Source of the DNA: CAVRXT01 sp963725655
GTDB taxonomy: Bacteria > Acidobacteriota > Terriglobia > Acidiferrales > UBA7541
DNA length: 64,000 nucleotides
Assembly (NCBI GenBank): GCA_963725655.1
Contig: CAVRYY010000001.1
Location: forward strand, 310,001 to 374,000
Reading direction: 5' to 3'
This document shows, one piece after another, positions 57,982 to 64,000 of this stretch. The notes below the pieces were generated by a model. That model was not told the DNA's origin. It saw nothing but the letters and a program-made list of their open reading frames with translations, and did not search any database. A program made the translations under genes and the position numbers. Positions within the stretch are counted from its first letter, which is position 1; the number at the start of each line of letters is the position of its first letter.

Positions 57982-58755
57982 TCAGGGTTTTCCAGCCGCG
58001 GACTTCCTAGCCTTCACCACGCGTTGCCGCACCGCTTCAAATAGCACCACCCCCGCCGCCACCGACACATTGAGCGACCGCACCGGCCCCTGGGTGGGAA
58101 TCGAAACCAGAAAATCGCAGCGCTTCCGCGTCAGTTCGTGCAACCCATCGCCTTCGCCTCCCAGCACGATGCCCATATTTCCAGTGAGATCTATATCCGT
58201 GTAACTCTCCGGCGCCCGCTCGTCCATTCCCGCCAGCCAATACCCGGCCTCCTTCAATTGCTCCATCGCGCGCACTAGATTTACCACCCGCGCCACCGGC
58301 AAATGCTCCAGAGCGCCCGCCGAAGAACGCGAAACCGCTTCGGTAAGCCCCGCCGCGCGACGCTCGGTGATCACCACGCCGGCCGCGCCCGCGGCCAGCG
58401 CCGAACGCACCACCGCTCCCAGATTCTGCGGGTCTTCCACTCCATCCAGCAGCACGATCAGTCCGTTCGTCGCTCCCGGCGCCAGCAAATCTTCCAACTC
58501 GACGGCGCGTTTCGAACCCCCGAGCGCGACGATGCCCTGATGTTCGCGCGTTCCCGCCAGCCGGTCGACCTCGGCTCGATCCTCAAACCGCACCGGCACA
58601 TTTCGCGTTTTGGCCGACTGGACGATTTTCTCGACGCGCTCGCCGTGACGTCCGCTGGCGATCACGATGCGTTCGAGCGCGCGGCCCGCGGCCAGCGCTT
58701 CTTCCACGGCGTGAAATCCGGTCAGCAGGCTGTTGGGTGTAGGTCGGGTCGGCAC
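57982..58755 (-). CDS. rlmB: 23S rRNA 2'-O-ribose methyltransferase (TrmH/RlmB family)
   Basis: The product is 257 aa from GTG 58755, chosen because it begins just before the conserved NSLLTGFHAVEEAL and leaves 4 bp after ispF; an ATG at 58785 or 58803 would overlap ispF. SPOUT motifs are present: DPQNLGAVVRSALAAGA near 105, GNMGIVLGGEGDGLHELT near 198 and SLNVSVAAGVVLFEAVR near 227. The N-terminal L30e-like substrate domain matches RlmB, which methylates G2251 of 23S rRNA. A tRNA-specific role cannot be excluded. Confidence 0.9.
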   Translation of the reverse strand: MPTRPTPNSLLTGFHAVEEALAAGRALERIVIASGRHGERVEKIVQSAKTRNVPVRFEDRAEVDRLAGTREHQGIVALGGSKRAVELEDLLAPGATNGLIVLLDGVEDPQNLGAVVRSALAAGAAGVVITERRAAGLTEAVSRSSAGALEHLPVARVVNLVRAMEQLKEAGYWLAGMDERAPESYTDIDLTGNMGIVLGGEGDGLHELTRKRCDFLVSIPTQGPVRSLNVSVAAGVVLFEAVRQRVVKARKSAAGKP

Positions 58756-58759
58756 GGAA

Positions 58760-59233
58760 TTAATTCTCGAGAGTGACCACCGCATGCGTCGCGATGGCTT
58801 CACCGCGTCCGATGGCGTCCACTCCCTCGTTCGTTTTGGCTTTTAGGTTGATCTGCTGCGGCGAGACGGAAAGCGCTTGCGCCAGCGCGTCTCGGATCTT
58901 GGAAAAATGCGGCCCCAGTTTCGGTTTTTCGGTGATCACCACCGCGTCGATATGCGCAATACGCAGCCCGGCGGCGTCCAGCAATTTTCGGGCGTGCTCG
59001 AGAAAGATCAGGCTGGAAGCGCCCTTCCACTGCGGATCGGTATCCGGGAAATGCTTGCCGATATCGCCCAGCCCCGCCGCGCCCAGAATCGCATCGCACA
59101 CCGCGTGGCTCAGCACGTCGCCGTCGGAATGGCCCACCGGCCCCTTTTCAAACGGCACGTCCACTCCGCCCAGGATCAGCTTTCGCCCTTCGGCCAGCCG
59201 GTGCAAATCGTACCCGATGCCGCAGCGCGTCAC
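58760..59233 (-). CDS. ispF: 2-C-methyl-D-erythritol 2,4-cyclodiphosphate synthase
   Basis: The product is 157 aa. GTG 59233 overlaps the ispD stop (GTGA). Zinc ligands are Asp and His in GIGYDLHRL (residues 5-13) and His in GHSDGDVLSHAVCDA near 40. FPDTDPQWKGASS near 63 and the C-terminal KTNEGVDAIGRGEAI complete the family pattern. It acts in the MEP isoprenoid pathway and directly follows ispD in the same operon. The isoprenoid products would feed undecaprenyl synthesis. Confidence 0.97.
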   Translation of the reverse strand: MTRCGIGYDLHRLAEGRKLILGGVDVPFEKGPVGHSDGDVLSHAVCDAILGAAGLGDIGKHFPDTDPQWKGASSLIFLEHARKLLDAAGLRIAHIDAVVITEKPKLGPHFSKIRDALAQALSVSPQQINLKAKTNEGVDAIGRGEAIATHAVVTLEN

Positions 59234-59946
59234 GAGTGCGCCTGCTCCTGCTTCAAATAAAAGCGGGCCAGGTCCATGTCCGAGGGGCGCGTAATTTTCA
59301 GATTGCGTTCGGAGCCCAGCACCACGTAAACGTCGTGGCCGTAGCGCTCGACCAACGTCGCCTCGTCCGAACCGTTCAGCCCGTCGCGCCGCGCCTTCGC
59401 GAATGCATCGCGCAGCAACGGATAGGAAAATACCTGCGGGGTCTGCGCCAGCACGATTCGCTCGCGCGGGATGGTGGTGCTGATCAACGCAACATCTTGC
59501 GGCAGGCTGGCGCGTTTCACTTCCTTCACCGTATCGATCGCCGGAATCCCCAAAATCGCGGCGCCGCGCTCGCGCGCCTCCGCGATCACCCGCTCCACCT
59601 GATCTCGCGTCACAAACGGACGCACCGCGTCGTGTACCAGCACGATCTCGGTGTCTGCGAGAACGTGCGCCAGCGCGTTCGCAACCGAATCCTGCCGGGT
59701 CTCTCCTCCCGGCACCACTTTCACCGGGCGCTCCAGGTGCGCCCGCGCGATCTGCTCCTGCAGCACTCCGATTTCTTCCGGGCGCGTGGCCACAATAAAT
59801 TCCGTAACCGAGGGGCACGCCGCCAGGCGCCGCAGCGCAAAAACCACTAACGAGACGCCGTCCAGTTCGAGAAACTGCTTGGGCTTGTCGGCGCCCATTC
59901 GGGTGCCGAGACCTGCCGCCGGAACAATGGCAACAATGCGATTCAT
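59230..59946 (-). CDS. ispD: 2-C-methyl-D-erythritol 4-phosphate cytidylyltransferase
   Basis: The product is 238 aa from the ATG at 59946. The nucleotidyltransferase motif PAAGLGTRMGADKPKQFLEL is at residues 8-27 and VLVHDAVRPFVT near 105. The C-terminus includes AQTPQVFSYPLL near 160 and GSERNLKITRPSDMDLA. It couples CTP to methylerythritol phosphate. The 4-bp overlap with ispF fits the common ispD-ispF operon; they are separate frames, not a fusion. Confidence 0.97.
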   Translation of the reverse strand: MNRIVAIVPAAGLGTRMGADKPKQFLELDGVSLVVFALRRLAACPSVTEFIVATRPEEIGVLQEQIARAHLERPVKVVPGGETRQDSVANALAHVLADTEIVLVHDAVRPFVTRDQVERVIAEARERGAAILGIPAIDTVKEVKRASLPQDVALISTTIPRERIVLAQTPQVFSYPLLRDAFAKARRDGLNGSDEATLVERYGHDVYVVLGSERNLKITRPSDMDLARFYLKQEQAHS

Positions 59947-60117
59947 CGCGGGCAGACAGTCTAACGCAATATGCCACTCGGGAGCGAATGATGGGCCCCG
60001 GCTGCCGCGCCTTCGCGTAGCGACCGCCCTGAGGGCCCCAGCCACCCCGCCAGCGTCCTCCCGGGGACGTTATATGCCAACCGCCGGTGCGATTCGTCGA
60101 ATTGGTGCGGGGAAGAG

Positions 60118-60501
60118 CTAAGACTTGAAATCGAAGGCGGTAGCGTGGGTGGGCTGGTACAGACCGATTTCGCCGCCGCTGGGCAACTGGATCGACGTGG
60201 ACATTCCCCAGCGCGCCTCGGCAATCGGAGCGCATCGCACGTTCTTGGCTTCCAGCGATTTCAACATCGAAACCAAATCGTCGCACATCAGGTAAAGTAT
60301 CGTACCCATTAGGTCGTGGCCTGCATGGGGCTGCACGAAATTCGTGTTCGCCGGGTGCACCGCCAGTTCCGCGGGCGGCAGCGCGAATATCAGCCAGTCG
60401 TGCCCAAGGTCGACTGCCCGAAATCCAAGAATGTCGCGAAAGAACGCGCGGTCAGCTGCCGGATCCTTGCTATACAGCAGGAAGTGAGCGCCCCGAATCA
60501 T
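60118..60501 (-). CDS. VOC (glyoxalase/bleomycin-resistance) superfamily protein
   Basis: The product is 127 aa with two beta-alpha-beta-beta-beta halves: HFLLYSKDPAADRAFFRDILGF at residue 6 and LYLMCDDLVSMLKSLEAKNV near 69. Candidate metal ligands are His6 and Glu in GGEIGLYQP near 111, but the full set is not clear. Substrate unknown. It is a single gene on the minus strand. Confidence 0.85.
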   Translation of the reverse strand: MIRGAHFLLYSKDPAADRAFFRDILGFRAVDLGHDWLIFALPPAELAVHPANTNFVQPHAGHDLMGTILYLMCDDLVSMLKSLEAKNVRCAPIAEARWGMSTSIQLPSGGEIGLYQPTHATAFDFKS

Positions 60502-60659
60502 GCCCCGAGCTTATCAACTATCCGTGTTCTTGAAAATCCCGGATTGCCCCGGCCGGACTGGCATGAGAGATCCACATCGTTTGGCCTTTCCCGCCATTAC
60601 CTACCCGATCTACCAATATCTTTGTAGTTGACATATAGATAAATATTGACATAGTTTAA
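60502..60659. other. AT-rich intergenic segment with paired TTGACATA repeats
   Basis: TTGACATA occurs at 60628-60635 and 60646-60653, 18 bp apart, in the most AT-rich stretch of this area, just before the propeller remnant. They may be promoter -35 elements or protein sites; no gene is in the segment. Confidence 0.45.
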
Positions 60660-60950
60660 TCCCACTTCGCCTGGCGAGGTGCGTGTGCCAAGTTCCATTC
60701 CGCCCATCACGCCCTCTATGTCGCTGATTCCGTAGGAGGGAAGATCTGGGTCGTAGACACTGGCGTCAAGGTGCGCAGGGCCCAAGTTTTTTCAAATTCG
60801 GGTGACTTCCGGCAGCCTACGGCCATTGCGGTCGATTCCGACGGTACCGTGTGGGTTGGTGATCAGAAAGCTCAGGCGATTTTCAAAGTACTCGCGAAGA
60901 ACAAATTAACCACTTATCGTCTTGCGATCGCGCCAGATTCCAAACCTTAG
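60660..60950 (+). pseudogene. Remnant of an NHL/SMP-30-type beta-propeller gene
   Basis: The plus frame ending at TAG 60948-60950 reads AHHALYVADSVGGKIWVVD, then RQPTAIAVDSDGTVWVGDQ and ends in YRLAIAPDSKP. The A-V-D-x-D-G-x-V-W-V pattern is typical of NHL or SMP-30 propeller blades. The frame opens after a TAA at 60657-60659 and has no start codon or signal peptide, so only about 1.5-2 blades of a larger gene remain. Confidence 0.65.
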
Positions 60951-61054
60951 ATAGAGCACGATCCACTCCCCCGCCTCACGCGATAGCCCACAGCCCATAT
61001 TCGTGGAATACTGGAACAGCGCCTGCAGGATTTTCGCGACTGCCCAAACCGACC

Positions 61055-61993
61055 GTGACTACTCCCTGGACAATGTGGATCTCCCTCGCCGTCGTGCTGG
61101 TGGTGTTCCTCGCCCTGGACCTCGGCGTATTCAATCGCCGCCCGCACCGCATCGGATTTCGTGAGGCGTTGCTCTCTACCGCTCTATCCGTCTTGGCCGC
61201 TCTGGTTTTCTGCGCATGGATTTATCTCGCCAAGGGCCACCAGGCCGGCGTGGAATTTCTCACCGGCTACGTAGTGGAGGAGTCCCTGAGCATCGACAAC
61301 ATCCTGGTTTTTCTGGTTCTCTTTCGCGCCCTGGACGTGGCCGAAGAGAATCAGCACAAGGTTCTATTCGCCGGGATCATCGGTGCGCTGATCCTCCGCG
61401 CCGCATTCGTTGCCGGCGGCGTTTCGCTCCTCCAGCATTTCGAAAAGATCATCTACTTATTCGGGGCCTTCTTGCTGTTTGCCGGATTCCAGATGCTCTT
61501 CTCCAGGGGCCGCGAAGTCAGCTATGACCGCAACTGGATGGTCCGCCTGGCTCGCCGCTGGTTTCCGTTCACCCCGCAGCAGACCGGAAAGGGATTCTTC
61601 GCACGGGTGGAAGGTAAATGGATGGGCACGCCGTTGCTGCTCGCGCTGATCGCGGTAGAGGCCAGCGACATCCTTTTCGCCGTGGACTCGGTGCCTGCGG
61701 TTCTCGCGGTCACCCGCGATCCATTCATCGTCTACAGTTCGAACCTGTTCGCGATCCTGGGCCTCCGCGCTTTGTACTTCACCATCGCCGGCTTCTTGCC
61801 GCGCGTCTACTACCTGCAAACCGGGATCGCCGCCACTTTGATGTTCGTGGGATTGAAGATGATCGCCAGCGAGCATATTCGTCTTTCGTCGCAGGTGTCG
61901 TTGGCAGTTGTCGCGGGAATTATGGCGGTTACGGTGGTTGCTTCGCTGATGCGGGCTAAGCGGCGGCGCGGGATCGGTCGGCGCCAGGGCTGA
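61055..61993 (+). CDS. TerC/Alx family integral membrane protein
   Basis: The product is 312 aa from GTG 61055, with about nine membrane helices. Conserved acidic motifs are EESLSIDNILVFLVLF near residue 75 and AVEASDILFAVDSVPAVLAV near 206, the residues implicated in metal handling. The family includes Alx (manganese export) and TerC (tellurite resistance). No yybP-ykoY-like manganese riboswitch was recognised upstream. The gene is single and converges on the sigma-54 activator gene. Confidence 0.92.
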   Translation: MTTPWTMWISLAVVLVVFLALDLGVFNRRPHRIGFREALLSTALSVLAALVFCAWIYLAKGHQAGVEFLTGYVVEESLSIDNILVFLVLFRALDVAEENQHKVLFAGIIGALILRAAFVAGGVSLLQHFEKIIYLFGAFLLFAGFQMLFSRGREVSYDRNWMVRLARRWFPFTPQQTGKGFFARVEGKWMGTPLLLALIAVEASDILFAVDSVPAVLAVTRDPFIVYSSNLFAILGLRALYFTIAGFLPRVYYLQTGIAATLMFVGLKMIASEHIRLSSQVSLAVVAGIMAVTVVASLMRAKRRRGIGRRQG

Positions 61994-62001
61994 TTCTGAA
62001 A

Positions 62002-63189
62002 CTATTCCCCGCCAAGGATGGCGGGCGCGGAAGCCATAGCGGTGGCAGTCGCGCTGGCTGTGGATGCCGCGGGGGAAGGTGGCGCAGCGGTGCCCGCTGC
62101 GGTTGCCGCGCTGGCCAGCGCCACCTCCGCGTTCGCTCCCGGAGCTATCGCGTTTGGCGCAACCACGGCGCGCTTGGTCAGGCGCTTGGATGGCAAACCC
62201 ACTTGCCGAATCTTGTAGATCAGCGCACGGTAGCTCACCTTCAGGGTCTCCGCCGTCCGGCGTCGATTCCAGTGATGCATCTCCAGCGTCTTCAGGATCA
62301 GCGCGCGTTCCGCTTCCATGATCACGTTCTTGGTGATCTCTTTCAGCGGCACCACCGCCTTGGATCCATCGCCACTGGGCAGGCCAAGCATCGGCTCGCG
62401 GTTGTCGAACGCCGCCCGAATTTCCGGCGCACCCATCAGCACGTACCGAATCACCCAGTTTTCCAGCTCCCGAATGTTGCCGGGCCAGTCGTGGTTTTGC
62501 ATCCAGCGCAGCGTTTCGCCGGAAAGCGCCGGCCGCGGGCGATCGAACCGCCGCGCGCACATGGTCACCAGATGTTGCGCCATCCCAGGGATGTCTTCGC
62601 GGCGCTGCCGTAGCGGCGGCATGAAGATGTGGAAAACGTTGATGCGGTAGAAAAGGTCCTGCCGGAAGGTGCCGGCGATGATTTCTTTTTCCAGGTTGCG
62701 GTTGGTCGCGCAAATCACCCGGGTATCAATTCGTGTTTCTTCCTGATCGCCGATCCGATAGAAGCGGCCGTCCTGCAGCACTTGCAGCAGCTTGGCTTGG
62801 CGGGTGGGATCGAGTTCCGCGATTTCGTCGAGGTACAAGCTGCCCAGATGCGCCATCTCCACTCGTCCGGGCTTGGAGTCGTTGGCGCCGGTGAACGCTC
62901 CCTTGCTGTAGCCGAATAGCTCGCTTTCCGTCAACTCGTTGGGAATCGCCGCGCAGCTCACCTTGACGAACGGTCCTTCGCGGTACGGCGAGTTCACGTG
63001 GATGTACCGCGCCAGAATTTCTTTTCCGGTCCCGCTTTCCCCTTGGATCAGTACTGGAACCACCGTCTGCGCGAGCTTGCCCACCTTCCGGCGGATAGCC
63101 TGCATCACCTCGGAAGATCCAAATATGATCTCTTCCGGGATGGGCCCCGCGACTTGGTCGGGCGCGACGATTTTGTCGTTTTTGTTCAT
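62002..63189 (-). CDS. Sigma-54-dependent transcriptional activator without receiver domain
   Basis: The product is 395 aa. The AAA+ domain begins almost at the N-terminus: IIFGSSEVMQAIRRKVGKLA near 21, Walker A GESGTGKE near 49, the sigma-54-contact loop GAFTGAND near 95 and Walker B GSLYLDEIAELD near 117. A Fis-type helix-turn-helix (NRRRTAETLKVSYRALIYKIRQVGL near 310) follows. The last 60 residues are almost entirely Ala/Thr/Pro/Ser. With no sensory domain, it may be controlled by another protein or by its level. A minus-strand promoter was not identified. Confidence 0.93.
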   Translation of the reverse strand: MNKNDKIVAPDQVAGPIPEEIIFGSSEVMQAIRRKVGKLAQTVVPVLIQGESGTGKEILARYIHVNSPYREGPFVKVSCAAIPNELTESELFGYSKGAFTGANDSKPGRVEMAHLGSLYLDEIAELDPTRQAKLLQVLQDGRFYRIGDQEETRIDTRVICATNRNLEKEIIAGTFRQDLFYRINVFHIFMPPLRQRREDIPGMAQHLVTMCARRFDRPRPALSGETLRWMQNHDWPGNIRELENWVIRYVLMGAPEIRAAFDNREPMLGLPSGDGSKAVVPLKEITKNVIMEAERALILKTLEMHHWNRRRTAETLKVSYRALIYKIRQVGLPSKRLTKRAVVAPNAIAPGANAEVALASAATAAGTAAPPSPAASTASATATAMASAPAILGGE

Positions 63190-63761
63190 TGCAAAGCGCT
63201 TCGGGGTATTCCTCTAGCAGTGAGGGCGCGATTACCCGAACAATAGGTAGCAGTTAAGGTGCCATTCCAGGATGAAACTGCGCGCCAAAAATGCTAAGTC
63301 GCCTATTATCTGTATCTTCCGCGAACTACTTAAGCCCAGGACTGCCCGATTCCGTCCGCCGCCTCCGCCATTTACCGTCCGCGGGGCACCACTTCGGTCA
63401 AATAAATGGAAAAACACTTCACAGCCCGGGAAAGGTTATCCGAATCAGGACGAAACGAGCGGCTGAGGGTCGAAGTATTAGCGTCCGGAGGCAGCAGCAC
63501 GCCGAATCGCTGACCGAAGGTCACGCACCGTACATGGGTCGCGCACGATTCCGGCATGCAACACAAACACTAGACTTGAAGAGCATTCGTTGCAACAAGA
63601 AATCGAAGGCGGAAATTTTCCACAGGCCGTTGCGCGAAATGCGCCCCGTGCGTCTCCCCGAGGCCGCAGCCTCGGGGCGTCAAACTTATGAGAGCAGTCT
63701 TTGTTATTCGGGAGTAAACGATGAGGAAGGGAACTCAACGAATAAAAATGAATTCGCCCTG
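63190..63761. other. Intergenic region, no supported gene
   Basis: About 570 bp between the activator start and the PilZ gene end. Short open frames lack family features. A strong hairpin lies at 63656-63677. Confidence 0.6.
63656..63677. terminator. Strong GC hairpin downstream of the PilZ gene
   Basis: CCCCGAGGC (63656-63664) and GCCTCGGGG (63669-63677) form a perfect 9-bp stem with a CGCA loop. It lies about 85 bp beyond the stop of the minus-strand PilZ gene. No run of U follows on either strand, so intrinsic termination is uncertain; it could also be a repeat element. Confidence 0.4.
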
Positions 63762-64000
63762 CTAAATGCGCGCTGCCTCCCCCCGAATGATGTCGTAGCG
63801 CTCGATAATCGCGGCCACCCCGCTCAAATCGCGGGCGTCATCCGGCTTGCGATCGACGCGCACTACTCGGCCATGAGCCCGCACAAAAACTTCCGTTCCG
63901 CGAGTAATCTCCGCGGGCAGAGTCAAAGTGAAATCAATTTCGGTCCCGGCCGAAAGCTCTCTTTCCATGATGAAATAAACCCCTCGCGTGGAAATGTCGC
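63762..64000 (-). CDS. PilZ domain protein (partial, truncated by window end)
   Basis: Reading the minus strand from the right edge gives DISTRGVYFIMERELSAG, the DxSxxG half of a PilZ domain, then TEIDFTLTLPAEITRG and VRAHGRVVRVDRKPD. The frame is open through the edge, so the gene begins outside the window and the RxxxR motif is not visible; the internal ATG at 63968 is not the true start. The product should bind c-di-GMP by family knowledge. Confidence 0.85.
   Translation of the reverse strand, partial: DISTRGVYFIMERELSAGTEIDFTLTLPAEITRGTEVFVRAHGRVVRVDRKPDDARDLSGVAAIIERYDIIRGEAARI

Noticed and set aside
58760..60286. 508-codon minus-strand frame suggesting an IspD-IspF fusion
   Set aside because: The part upstream of IspF in this frame is not IspD; IspD is encoded in a different frame that ends in a 4-bp overlap with ispF.
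60951..61054. yybP-ykoY manganese riboswitch upstream of the TerC-family gene
   Set aside because: The conserved riboswitch core was not recognised in the 104 bp available.

Overview
The window looks like a chromosomal segment of an Acidobacteriota bacterium (Terriglobia/Acidobacteriia type). The reasoning is family-based: two Oar-like TonB-dependent receptors with N-terminal carboxypeptidase-regulatory domains, a PadR regulator overlapping an acidobacterial duplicated orphan permease (ADOP), an acidobacterial-type VWA protein, and high GC. No phylogenetic computation was possible.

Layout. 1-450: 5' end of a 16S rRNA gene on the minus strand with its promoter and boxA; the rest of the operon lies off the left edge. 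644-4249: satD/DUF3307 genes behind a phased operator array, a membrane protein, a winged-helix regulator and an UppS paralogue. 4275-7073: Nudix enzyme, LysW-like acidic protein, small secreted protein, a lipid-kinase remnant and a secreted S51 peptidase. 7337-10825: first TonB-dependent receptor. 10854-21546: a lower-GC block bounded by a displaced tRNA 3' fragment on the left and the intact tRNA(CAU) gene on the right, i.e. the architecture of an island inserted at a tRNA 3' end. It carries a GntR/FCD regulator, a receptor, RraA-like protein, enolase-superfamily dehydratase, Gfo/Idh oxidoreductase, Tat-type secreted protein, EamA transporter and SMP-30 lactonase. Together these could import a sugar and run an aldose > lactone > aldonate > 2-keto-3-deoxyaldonate > pyruvate + aldehyde route. 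No integrase was seen.

21705-28248: ICMT-like methyltransferase, class A beta-lactamase, PadR-ADOP pair, a secreted peptide with four 12-residue repeats, and two unknown membrane proteins. 28431-43476: mostly housekeeping (tilS, ftsH, folP, ruvX, mltG) with an ECF sigma factor, M28 peptidase, VWA protein and a large PilZ/HEAT-like protein. 43477-44353: repeat-rich gap with a decayed gene fragment. 44354-56208: L,D-transpeptidase and YcbK-like peptidase, then a dispersed set resembling a Lol/MacB-type transport system (lipoprotein, FtsX-like permease, ATPase, LolA-like protein), an MsbA-like exporter, Ada and a PilZ protein. 56372-64000: acylphosphatase, apt, rlmB, ispF-ispD, VOC protein, an NHL-propeller remnant, TerC-family protein, a sigma-54 activator and the end of another PilZ gene.

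Regulatory theme. Several genes (satD, the 2457 gene, bla, and nearly padR and ruvX) have a -10 element ending 6-10 bases before the start codon and no Shine-Dalgarno, suggesting leaderless or nearly leaderless mRNAs. Start codons were chosen from Shine-Dalgarno, leaderless or overlap evidence where possible.
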